Source of the DNA: Methanosarcinales archaeon
GTDB lineage: Archaea > Halobacteriota > Syntropharchaeia > Alkanophagales > Methanospirareceae
Reading direction: 5' to 3'
Assembly: GCA_030665925.1 (NCBI GenBank)
Contig: DAOUYX010000025.1
Location: forward strand, 1 to 12,995
DNA length: 12,995 nucleotides
Of this stretch, positions 1-6,456 are shown piece after piece. The position numbers and the translations under genes were made by a program. The notes under the pieces were generated by a model. It ran no database searches and was not told the origin of the DNA. It saw only the letters and a program-made list of their open reading frames with translations. Each line of letters opens with the position of its first letter. Positions within the stretch are counted from its first letter, which is position 1.

Positions 1-1
1 A

Positions 2-148
2 GCATATAATAGCGAGGTGGAACGGGCGTTCCAGAAAATGGAACAAGTGTTCCGGAAAATGGAACAAGTCCAAAAGTCGAGGATTTTCAGATGGATTTGG
101 AGATTTAAAATCAAATATTTATTTCTATGCCGCCACTTAAACCAATGA
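2..148 (+). CDS. C-terminal end of an unknown plus-strand protein (partial at window edge)
   Basis: An open frame enters from the left edge and stops at TGA 146-148. Its first half reads as three heptads that come from a 21-bp tandem repeat (starts near 19, 40 and 61), with residues like ERAFQKM, EQVFRKM, EQVQKSR, a pattern suggesting a short coiled coil. The second half is basic and aromatic (RIFRWIWRFKIKYLF). The last 12 codons or so run antisense over the broken end of the NAD synthetase gene, which fits a gene that gained its tail at a rearrangement point. Only about 48 codons are visible, no family is recognisable, and the frame could be chance. The same repeats can also be read as palindromic protein-binding sites. 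Confidence 0.3.
   Translation, partial: AYNSEVERAFQKMEQVFRKMEQVQKSRIFRWIWRFKIKYLFLCRHLNQ
19..71. repeat. 21-bp tandem repeat with GGAA-N6-TTCC palindromes
   Basis: Two full units and one partial unit start at 19, 40 and 61. The first two each contain a GGAA-N6-TTCC palindrome (19-32 and 40-53) and are joined by a similar GAAAAT spacer. The third begins GGAACAAGTCC and then diverges. The 21-bp period is two helical turns and also seven codons, so it may be heptad coding sequence or paired regulator sites. Confidence 0.6.
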
Positions 149-977
149 CAGCCTTCTCGAATCCGTTCTTTCTCACATAATCCCTGATTCCTAACCTCAA
201 AGCGCCATAAATTTCTCTTATGGGGTCTTCCCCTTCCAGAATTATCTCAGCGCCGTCCAAATTTGTTATTACGAGGTCTTCCTCAAACTGTTTACCTTCA
301 GCAATTAGGGCTCCTTCTTTATTAAAGACGTAACTTCTGCCATCGAATACCAGGTCATCCTGGCCACCAACTAAATTAACATATACGATTGGAATATTAT
401 TCTCTTTTGCTCTTTTTACAATTAATCCTCTTCTCTCTTTACTTTTTCCGGCGTAAAAGGGGGAAGCGGAGATGTTCACGATGAAGTCAGCCCCGAGCTT
501 CACTTGTATTCCTGTTGGACCATTATCAACCCAAATATCCTCGCAGATGTTTATTCCCAGCTTAAGTCCGTTAAGATTGAAGATAGAACTCTCAGTCGCC
601 GGCTTAAAATATCTCTTCTCATCAAAGACATCATAGTTCGGCAGATGGGTCTTGTGCGGTATTCCTATAAGCCTTCTATTTTGAATAATAGCAGCAGCAT
701 TATAGATATTCTCACCAAACTCGTCAACGAAGCCGATGATAACAGCAATGTCTTTCGTTTCATTTATAATTCTCTCTAAGGCTTCTTTGCTCGCCTTAAT
801 GAATGAAGGTTTTAATGGGAGGTCTTTTGGTGGGTAACCGGTGGTCGTCAATTCTGGAAATATCACTAAATCCACATCTTTCCACTTCGCTTTTTTGATG
901 TATTCGATTACCTTTTCTGTATTACCATCTATATCTCCAACGGTTGCATTTATCTGGGCGAATGCTAATTTATACAT
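111..977 (-). pseudogene. nadE: Glutamine-dependent NAD+ synthetase, glutaminase domain only; synthetase domain lost
   Basis: The 288-residue product is the N-terminal nitrilase-type glutaminase domain of NAD synthetase, which frees ammonia from glutamine for amidation of deamido-NAD. The catalytic triad appears intact: Glu42 in FPELTTTGYPP, Lys109 in PHKTHLPNY and Cys145 in NICEDIW. The linker runs on to GLSGGI (residues 279-284), the start of the SGGIDS PP-loop of the synthetase domain, where it changes to EINI and stops at TGA. Full enzymes continue for roughly 250 more residues, so the ATP-pyrophosphatase half is missing, and no continuation is visible in any frame of the remaining 110 bases. 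The break coincides with an incoming plus-strand frame, suggesting a rearrangement. Start ATG 975-977. The piece could still work as a lone glutaminase, but a truncated relic is more likely. Confidence 0.8.
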
Positions 978-1007
978 GTTCTCACTTCAGATAAAGAAAA
1001 TGTACGA

Positions 1008-1063
1008 AAATAAAAAATAAAAAAGAGGGGGGAAGATACCCTCACAAAGCTTCTTCTCCCCTC
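1008..1063 (-). terminator. Hairpin plus T-tract terminator of amt-glnK
   Basis: On the minus strand an 11-bp stem with one mismatch (arms 1053-1063 and 1025-1035, GAGGGGAGAAG with CTTCCCCCCTC) is followed at once by a long T-rich tract (1024 down to about 1008). It lies behind glnK and before the nadE start. Its 5' arm overlaps the codons of the P-II tail that lies behind the premature stop in glnK. Confidence 0.75.
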
Positions 1064-1089
1064 TCTCCGGTTCTAACTCGTATCGCCTC
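1042..1089 (-). other. glnK: Untranslated remnant of the P-II C-terminal tail behind an in-frame TAA
   Basis: Directly after the glnK TAA (1090-1092), in the same frame, the sequence reads EEAIRVRTGERGEEAL and then TGA (1042-1044). This is the typical P-II C-terminus, with the two arginines of the RxR motif that contact ATP phosphates in the family. Counting the TAA position as one residue, the protein would be 112 residues, the standard P-II length. One base change (GAA to TAA) explains the stop. Confidence 0.85.
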
Positions 1090-1380
1090 TTAGACAGGCA
1101 GCACAAATATCTTGCCATCGCCGATATTTCCCGTGTACGCGGTTTCACGTATGATTTTCACTACCTTCTCTGCATCCTCGTCTCGCACGACCATGTCTAT
1201 CTTCATCTTTGGAACCATCTCCATCAGGTATTCATCGCCTCTCCACATGAGCTTTGCACCTTTTTGTCTGCCTCTTCCCCGTATCTCCGTTACGTTCATG
1301 CTCACCAGTTTTTCTTTTTCTAACGCGTTCTTCACTTCGTCCAGCTTCTCAGGTCTTATTATCGCCTCTATTTTTTTCAT
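1090..1380 (-). CDS. glnK: Nitrogen regulatory protein P-II (GlnK), cut short by an in-frame TAA
   Basis: This is a trimeric P-II signal protein that binds ATP/ADP and 2-oxoglutarate and plugs the Amt channel when ammonium is plentiful. The T-loop is complete (RGRGRQKGAKLMWRGDEYLMEMVPK, about residues 34-58 with breaks in the family alignment), with Gln39, Lys40 and Tyr51, the residue uridylylated in many bacteria. The B-loop TGNIGDGKI (83-91) includes Lys90. The reading frame ends after VLPV at residue 96, while family members have about 112 residues; the missing tail is readable behind the TAA. Loss of the tail arginines would weaken nucleotide binding, so this may be inactive, altered, or a base-call error. 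The start ATG lies 2 bp after the amt stop with GGGGGA upstream, indicating one transcript and coupled translation with amt. Confidence 0.9.
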   Translation of the reverse strand: MKKIEAIIRPEKLDEVKNALEKEKLVSMNVTEIRGRGRQKGAKLMWRGDEYLMEMVPKMKIDMVVRDEDAEKVVKIIRETAYTGNIGDGKIFVLPV

Positions 1381-1382
1381 TT

Positions 1383-2870
1383 TTATCCCCCTTTTTCTCC
1401 TGTTTTCGGCTCGTTCTCTCTTTCAATAACCGCTTCGCTCATACGTATTATCCTCGTTGGTCTCGCAGGTTCCGTGTACACAAAATCTGGATACGTAACC
1501 ACACCGTGCTCACTGATGTCGAGACCTGCAAGTTCCTCTTCTGGCGATACTCGTATCCCTAACGTATGCTTGAGTATGTAGAAGAGCAGGAAGCCAGTGC
1601 CGAAAGCCCATGCGAAGTTCACAACCACGCTTATGAGCTGACAACCGAAGAACCCTGCATTTCCATAGAACAGCCCGGTAATGAACGGCGCCGCAGTTGC
1701 GTAATTGCCGTAGGTCCCGTCAGCAAACAAGCCAAGTGCTAAAAGCCCCCAAGTTCCGTTGAGACCGTGCACTGGTATTGCACCAACGACGTCATCCACA
1801 CCTCTTCGCTCAAGGAACCAGTAGCCGTAACAGACGATGAAGCCTGCTACTATGCCTATAACCACGGAAGCCCACGGAGCCACCCAAGCACAAGCTGCTG
1901 TTATCGCAACCAGACCAGCAACTGCACCGTTTACCGTCATCACCACGTCTGCTTTGCCGAACTTCTTCCAGGTGATGAACATCGCGGTCATTGCAGCCGC
2001 AGCAGCACATAAGTTTGTGTTCACTGCTATTACAGATATCCGCAGCTCATGAGCAGAAAGCGTGCTGCCCGGATTGAAGCCGAACCAGCCGAACCACAGG
2101 ATGAAAGCACCAAGCACTGCAAACGTGATGCTGTGTCCCGGTATTGGTATGGGCTTTCCTTCTTTGGTGTACTTGCCTATTCTCGGTCCCAGCAGCAAAC
2201 AACCCGCGAGTGCGACATATCCGCCTACCGCATGTACGACACCCGAACCCGCGAAGTCAAGTGCACCGTAGCCGCCTCCGAGAGAAGTCATGAAGTCCGC
2301 CGAACTCAGCCAGCCACCGCCCCAGAGCCAGTGCCCGTAGATTGGATAGATGACTGCACAAATGACCACACTGTAGATGACGTAAACGCTGAACTTCGGT
2401 CGCTCTGCGATTGCGCCGCTTACGATTGTCGCTGCTGTTGCACAGAAGACCAGCATGAAGAACCAGGTCAGACTGGTGCCGACATCGTATGCTTCGCCTG
2501 CTAAGAAGAAACCGTCCGTTCCAACGAGCATGTATGCGGAAGTGCCCATCATCAACGCAAAGCCAACGGCAAAGAAGGCAAGCGAACCCACTGAGTAGTC
2601 CACCAGGTTCTTCATCAGCACGTTGCTAACGTTCTTCGCCCTTGAAAAGCCCGCTTCAAGCATCGCAAACCCCGGCTGCATGAACATCACCAGAAACCCG
2701 CAGATTAATACCCAGACATAGTCCACCGGCGCACCGGGATTCTCTTCAAGCGTACTTGCTCCTGTTGGGTCTGCTGCCATTACTCCTGGTGCCAGTGCCA
2801 GTATCATGCCCAGCATCACGAGCACGACAGTCAACCGTCTTACCGATGTTTCTCTTTTCTCTTTTTCCAT
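1383..2870 (-). CDS. amt: Ammonium transporter Amt with signal-like N-terminus
   Basis: This is an Amt/Mep/Rh channel that conducts ammonium across the cell membrane. The 495-residue product starts with a basic stretch and a hydrophobic segment (RRLTVVLVMLGMILALAPG, 11-29) ending near VMAA, a likely cleaved signal peptide, followed by about eleven membrane segments. Family marks are GFAMLEAGFSRAKN (67-80), the AERPKF stretch near 155-160, the pore histidines His213 (GVVHAVGG) and His368 (PVHGLNGTWG), and the cytoplasmic tail RVSPEEELAGLDISEHG (440-456) needed for gating. The tail then extends another 40 charged residues, so the protein is somewhat longer than usual. It is the first gene of an operon with glnK, the standard arrangement for P-II control. 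A GGAGGT (2887-2892) lies 16 nt before the ATG, a long spacing, and no nearer in-frame start exists. Confidence 0.95.
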   Translation of the reverse strand: MEKEKRETSVRRLTVVLVMLGMILALAPGVMAADPTGASTLEENPGAPVDYVWVLICGFLVMFMQPGFAMLEAGFSRAKNVSNVLMKNLVDYSVGSLAFFAVGFALMMGTSAYMLVGTDGFFLAGEAYDVGTSLTWFFMLVFCATAATIVSGAIAERPKFSVYVIYSVVICAVIYPIYGHWLWGGGWLSSADFMTSLGGGYGALDFAGSGVVHAVGGYVALAGCLLLGPRIGKYTKEGKPIPIPGHSITFAVLGAFILWFGWFGFNPGSTLSAHELRISVIAVNTNLCAAAAAMTAMFITWKKFGKADVVMTVNGAVAGLVAITAACAWVAPWASVVIGIVAGFIVCYGYWFLERRGVDDVVGAIPVHGLNGTWGLLALGLFADGTYGNYATAAPFITGLFYGNAGFFGCQLISVVVNFAWAFGTGFLLFYILKHTLGIRVSPEEELAGLDISEHGVVTYPDFVYTEPARPTRIIRMSEAVIERENEPKTGEKGG

Positions 2871-2886
2871 CTTTTACGTTTTATTT

Positions 2887-2892
2887 ACCTCC
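2887..2892 (-). promoter_or_regulatory. Distant Shine-Dalgarno of amt
   Basis: The minus strand reads GGAGGT 16 nt upstream of the amt ATG (2868-2870). An in-frame TAA lies between it and the ATG, so it cannot serve an earlier in-frame start. It supports transcription start upstream of 2892, consistent with the TATA-like CTCAAATAG at about 2922-2930. Confidence 0.45.
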
Positions 2893-2932
2893 TGCTCTGA
2901 CGTTGCTTAAAGGCTCCTATTAGACTATTTGA

Positions 2933-2965
2933 GAACTTTGCACAAAGATTCACAAAAGTTATGAA
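2933..2965. promoter_or_regulatory. Putative operator between amt and the RHH gene
   Basis: The divergent promoter region holds AACTTTGCACAAAGATT (2934-2950), an imperfect inverted repeat, followed by CACAAAAGTTATGAA (2951-2965). Near copies of both parts lie in front of the FrhB-GltS operon (6430-6452, 14 of 18 and 14 of 15 matches by eye). The position lies just behind a TATA-like element for amt and upstream of the TAAATATC box of the RHH gene, suited to control both. The binding protein is inferred, not shown. Confidence 0.5.
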
Positions 2966-3005
2966 AGGTAAATATCTACAAAACAAAAGGATTAATGAGG
3001 ATAAA

Positions 3006-3560
3006 ATGAAAGCACCGGAACGAATCACGATAGCGATGGATGAAGAAACTTTCGGAATATTCAAAAAGATGAAGGAGGATTTAGGGATATCGCAAAGTGA
3101 GTTAATGCGTGAAGCATTGAAATTTTACAGCAAGCATAAAACGCTATTTGAATTCATCGAAGATAAGAAGGTTTACACGCATGCTGAGATGCTTTCGGCT
3201 GGCGAACACATCATCATGGACATTGACCACTGGCTCTTATTTCTGAGCTTTATTGATTCGCATCCCGATAAGGAACGGTTCTGGGACTTGCATCGAGAAG
3301 TATGCCAGGCGCATGCAGAGCAGTTCAAACACAAATTTTATCGTGCAGAATATATACTAAAACGACTCGAAACTTGCAATTTCTTTAAATTAAGCAAAAC
3401 GTCTAAAAACGAGTTCACTCTGGTTTTAGGTTCTGATGTGCCAAAGAAATTCGTTAAGACTGAGCTTGAGGAGATATTCGCCGGGATGGGTCTCAAAGTG
3501 GAGATAAAAGAGGATTTGGCAAAGCTGAGGGTGAAGGTCTTGCAAGATTTAAATCGCTGA
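3006..3560 (+). CDS. Ribbon-helix-helix (CopG/Arc-type) transcriptional regulator
   Basis: This 184-residue protein begins with a typical RHH DNA-binding unit: strand ERITIAM (5-11), helix DEETFGIFKKMKEDLG (12-27), then SQSELMREALKFYSKH (29-44). About 140 further residues follow, with several His and Cys (HAEMLSAGEHIIMDIDH, HREVCQAHAEQFKHKF) that could form a ligand or metal site, ending in an alternating basic/hydrophobic LAKLRVKVLQDLNR. I do not recognise the C-terminal domain. I chose ATG 3006 because GAGG lies 5 nt upstream and a TATA-like TAAATATC (2969-2976) lies inside the 15-codon extension from ATG 2961, which has no ribosome site. It is divergent from amt-glnK, so control of amt, and of itself, is likely. 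Its last 46 bp recur in front of glnA. Confidence 0.8.
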   Translation: MKAPERITIAMDEETFGIFKKMKEDLGISQSELMREALKFYSKHKTLFEFIEDKKVYTHAEMLSAGEHIIMDIDHWLLFLSFIDSHPDKERFWDLHREVCQAHAEQFKHKFYRAEYILKRLETCNFFKLSKTSKNEFTLVLGSDVPKKFVKTELEEIFAGMGLKVEIKEDLAKLRVKVLQDLNR

Positions 3561-3580
3561 GTTCAGAAATAAAAAGCACA

Positions 3581-3610
3581 AAAATAAGGGTGTTTTTCCA
3601 CCCCTATTTT
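3581..3610. terminator. Shared terminator-like hairpin between converging genes
   Basis: AAAATAAGGGTG (3581-3592) pairs with CACCCCTATTTT (3599-3610) with one mismatch around a TTTTTC loop. It sits 20 bp behind both the RHH stop and the glutamate synthase stop, and the A/T ends of the stem give a T-run on either strand, suited to ending both transcripts. Confidence 0.65.
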
Positions 3611-3629
3611 GCCAACTTTTAAAAAACTT

Positions 3630-5225
3630 TCACGACGTTAGTATCTCCTCGAACAACTCCGCCTCCAGTTCATGCAGCATTGGTATCTCCGTGACCTCAG
3701 ATGCGAGCTTGCTCAGTGTCGCAATGTCGCTGCGGTCTATCAAATCCAGTTTGAACTTGCGCGTGCCAGCGAGCAACTGCTTCAAGCCGAGTCCTAACCT
3801 CTCGCTGAGATACGTATAGACGCCAACCGCAGACCATGGTATCTCCTTACCTACTCTATCGCCGTATTCTTCTTTTAACTCATCAGCAGCGATAAAGAAC
3901 TTTTCCGGATTGTTACCGTATTTATTTACGAAATCCCTCGGCAAAGTCTTCTTTTCAGCGAGTTCAGTGAAATAAAGGGCTTTCATCGCTGCTGTTAACG
4001 GTGACCGCGCCATCGTGATTGATTTTACGAACGGTCCATTGCCAAAGTTGCTCATTGCTATCGTCTTGAACATCTGCGTCTCGTTTATGAAGCCGCCAGC
4101 CATGCTTATGTCAGGCACGTATTTTCCCGCCCGCTCCAATATCCTTGCGCACTTCAATATCTGCGCTTCTAAATAAACGGTTGGCGTGCTCATCTCGTTC
4201 ATCATCGGCACTGGACTCATTCCCGTCCCACCACCAGCGCCGTCAAACGTTATATAATCCACTTTCGCCTCGGAAGCGACTTTCATCGTCCATGCCACGT
4301 CCACTGGGCGGTAAGCACCTGTTTTTATCGTTACATATTTTGCGCCTATGTCACGCAGCCATTCGACATCCTCTATAAAACCGCGTTCCTCAGGAAATCC
4401 GACACGGCTGTGCCGCTCGAAGGTCTTGAACAGGCCGTCTCGAAAAGCCTCCTGAACCGCAGGCTCTTCGGGATCCGGCTGCACAATGTATCCCCTCTTC
4501 TTCAGGTCCAATGCTCTTTCCAGCGAAGATACACGTATTTCACCGCCTATTGCCTTTGCACCCTGGCCCCATTTCCGCTCTACTATGTTCACATCCAATT
4601 TTGACACTACATACTCGTCCACGCCGAACCTCTGGTCTTCTACATTCGTTTGCACCGCGATGTCACCGTATTTGCCGTCCCAGTATTCTTTGAAAAGCTT
4701 TACTCTGCGCTCCATTTCCGGCGATTTCGTCACTTTCCCGTTCGTGAATACTGATTCTTTATCAACGCCACAGACGTTCTCTCCGATGATAACCACTATG
4801 CCCGTGAGTGCGGCACCGATAGCAAGTGCATCCCAGTTGTTTCTTCCTACATCCGTGGACCCAAAAGCGCCACTTGCCAGTGGTGTCTTTAGAGGAATAC
4901 CGCCTATCTCCGATTCTATGCTCACATTCGGAAATACCGCTACATCCGAGTCCGGTTCTATCCCTTCCGCGCCTCTCAATCGCGAGAGGATATTAAAGTC
5001 CGACCAATCAAGTCCGTAATCCTTGTTTGACGCAGCAGTACTCCATCCATATTGCTCTGGCTCAGGATACAACACCTCTCGACCTCTAAACGCCGACTTC
5101 CCTATCTCGCATAGCACCATGCACTCCTTCACGCATATCGGACACATTCCACTTAGCGTGTTCACATCTCTCCTTCTCACGGACGTTCCCGTGGTAGACC
5201 TCGCATTCGCGTATATATCTGGCAT
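3630..5225 (-). CDS. gltB: FMN-domain glutamate synthase, stand-alone archaeal subunit
   Basis: This is the FMN-binding synthase barrel of glutamate synthase (GltB centre, also found in N-methylglutamate synthase), which aminates 2-oxoglutarate to glutamate using electrons passed to FMN. Counting from ATG 5225 (531 residues), it has an N-terminal CPICVKECMVLC (Cys28, 31, 35, 39), a likely Fe-S site; KWGQGAKAIGGEI near 218-230; VTIKTGAYRPVDVAW near 298; and the FMN-site motif DGAGGGTGMSP near 328-338. There is no glutaminase domain and no GXGXG domain. The Cys cluster that normally follows the barrel (as in C-x5-CPVGIAT) is absent; residues 390-420 have no Cys. ATG 5225 lies 1 bp after the stop of the upstream gene with GGGGGTG ahead of it; a GTG at 5234 would overlap. 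Coupling to the FrhB-like gene points to F420H2 as electron donor, an inference. Confidence 0.8.
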   Translation of the reverse strand: MPDIYANARSTTGTSVRRRDVNTLSGMCPICVKECMVLCEIGKSAFRGREVLYPEPEQYGWSTAASNKDYGLDWSDFNILSRLRGAEGIEPDSDVAVFPNVSIESEIGGIPLKTPLASGAFGSTDVGRNNWDALAIGAALTGIVVIIGENVCGVDKESVFTNGKVTKSPEMERRVKLFKEYWDGKYGDIAVQTNVEDQRFGVDEYVVSKLDVNIVERKWGQGAKAIGGEIRVSSLERALDLKKRGYIVQPDPEEPAVQEAFRDGLFKTFERHSRVGFPEERGFIEDVEWLRDIGAKYVTIKTGAYRPVDVAWTMKVASEAKVDYITFDGAGGGTGMSPVPMMNEMSTPTVYLEAQILKCARILERAGKYVPDISMAGGFINETQMFKTIAMSNFGNGPFVKSITMARSPLTAAMKALYFTELAEKKTLPRDFVNKYGNNPEKFFIAADELKEEYGDRVGKEIPWSAVGVYTYLSERLGLGLKQLLAGTRKFKLDLIDRSDIATLSKLASEVTEIPMLHELEAELFEEILTS

Positions 5226-5226
5226 T

Positions 5227-6345
5227 TCAAACACCCCCTCTTAGTTGTAATGTAAATGAATACGGATTCGTCAAACACGCAGAGCAAATCTCCATTTGCT
5301 CCCGTATCATGCCATAATTCCTGCTCTTCTTATTAAAAGCGAACCGCTCCATCTTTTTTATTCCTTCAGAATCCATCTGCTTCGTCTCTATAATCCCTGC
5401 GGAAGCAGAAGCATTTACGAGCTCTTCTCCTACCTTTGTCCTGAGTATTAATGTCGTCCAGCCTACGGGCGAACCAGAAGAGCCTGCTGAAACGTCCGCA
5501 AGTTGTGATGAGAAGTCCTCGCAGACCCTGCAGGTGTCCCGCACGCAATGGTCCAGATCTTTAGTCGGAATAATAAACTCCTTCTCCTCTGTAACAACTA
5601 TGAAATTCCCCTTTGAGACATAAAACCTCTCCACCTCTTTGATGTCTATTCCCTCCCTTTCTGACAGGAAGGTGACCAAATCACGGTGCCAGAACTCTTC
5701 AGTGCCAAAGAGCCCGATCAAGAGTTTCACCCGGTCCAGCTCTAAAGAGGAGTCGTGCAGAGCTTGGAGCCTTCGCACCGCCTCCACATTACAACCCGTA
5801 CCGACCATCGCGATCTTCTCATAGCCACGGTCTATCGCCTCCCACACTCCCAGAACAGAAGGACAAGCGGTGTATTTCGGACCTATGCCAAGCAGAACTT
5901 CTTCCGGCGTAGTGGCGACGAAAGGTTCGGCTCTCCAATCTTCCGTCCGCGTAGCGACGACCGCAGCGTCTATAAATCCTGTTTTTAACGCCTCGTACAG
6001 CATTGCAGTTATAACGCTGCCATCCTGTCCCACCTCTCCCAGGCCCTTGTCCGTTGCTCTCGCACTTGTCATCTCCTTATAGTATCCAAGAATTCGCCCC
6101 TCGGGTGAGGACGCACAGGGACTGAAATCGCACACTCCGTATTCCATCCTCGGGCATTCCCCCTCGCATAACCGGCAAGCGGCGAATGAGCGTGGGCAGA
6201 AACTGAAACAGAAGCCCTTTGACACCGTCCCGCCACAACCCTTCTCAAACACTATTTCTTCCGCTTTATACTTCTTAAAATCCGGTATGAACGCTGCACA
6301 CGCACCACAATAGCAGCATACTGGAAAACCCCTCTCGTTTGCCAT
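5227..6345 (-). CDS. F420 hydrogenase/dehydrogenase beta-subunit (FrhB/FdhB) family protein
   Basis: FrhB-type proteins carry FAD and Fe-S clusters and exchange electrons with coenzyme F420. The 372-residue product opens with CCYCGAC (Cys10, 11, 13, 16), continues with an unusually Cys-rich first 80 residues (Cys37, 46, 50, 57, 60, 64, 72, 77), then shows the family signature GQDGSVITAMLYEAL (106-120), VGTGCNVEAVRRL (181-193) and CxxxxCRVCEDFSSQLADVSAGSSG with Cys267, 272, 275. The ending has another Cys pair (ICSAC, 353-356). It is the first gene of an operon with the FMN glutamate synthase; their ends abut, so they are likely partners, with this protein feeding electrons from F420H2. GGAGG lies 14 nt before the ATG. 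No other electron-input subunit for the synthase is visible in the window. Confidence 0.85.
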   Translation of the reverse strand: MANERGFPVCCYCGACAAFIPDFKKYKAEEIVFEKGCGGTVSKGFCFSFCPRSFAACRLCEGECPRMEYGVCDFSPCASSPEGRILGYYKEMTSARATDKGLGEVGQDGSVITAMLYEALKTGFIDAAVVATRTEDWRAEPFVATTPEEVLLGIGPKYTACPSVLGVWEAIDRGYEKIAMVGTGCNVEAVRRLQALHDSSLELDRVKLLIGLFGTEEFWHRDLVTFLSEREGIDIKEVERFYVSKGNFIVVTEEKEFIIPTKDLDHCVRDTCRVCEDFSSQLADVSAGSSGSPVGWTTLILRTKVGEELVNASASAGIIETKQMDSEGIKKMERFAFNKKSRNYGMIREQMEICSACLTNPYSFTLQLRGGV

Positions 6346-6410
6346 AAACTATGTTTCTCCTCCGTTTATTTTTTATCCGCACTATCTCCCCGTACTCTCT
6401 CATACAGAAG

Positions 6411-6452
6411 TACATAAAAAGCTATTTATGAACTTTTCATAAAAGTTATGAA
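6411..6452 (-). promoter_or_regulatory. Promoter and palindromic operator of the FrhB-GltS operon
   Basis: AACTTTTCATAAAAGTT (6431-6447) is a perfect 7-bp inverted repeat around CAT. It directly precedes, in transcription direction, a TATA-like TTTTTATGTA (about 6411-6420), some 70 bp before the start codon. ATGAACTTTTCA is also repeated directly 20 bp further on (6428 and 6448). The site overlaps the glnA stop region and matches the amt/RHH operator. Confidence 0.5.
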
Positions 6453-6456
6453 CTCT

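Noticed and set aside
1090..1092. TAA read as an amino acid (recoding) in glnK
   Set aside because: TAA ends at least amt, the radical SAM gene and the GXGXG gene at sensible positions, so a genome-wide reassignment does not fit; local readthrough cannot be excluded.
2049..2504. Long plus-strand open frames (also 1767-2271) opposite amt
   Set aside because: They lie wholly antisense to a clear ammonium transporter, have no recognisable motif and are rich in Arg, Thr and Cys as expected from a shadow frame.
2961..3005. Upstream ATG 2961 as the start of the RHH protein
   Set aside because: No ribosome site, it overlaps the operator-like repeat and a TATA-like box, and the RHH domain begins only after the second Met at 3006, which has GAGG.
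4486..5019. 177-codon plus-strand frame opposite the FMN glutamate synthase
   Set aside because: Antisense to a well-supported gene, Ser/Pro-rich, no start signal or family resemblance.
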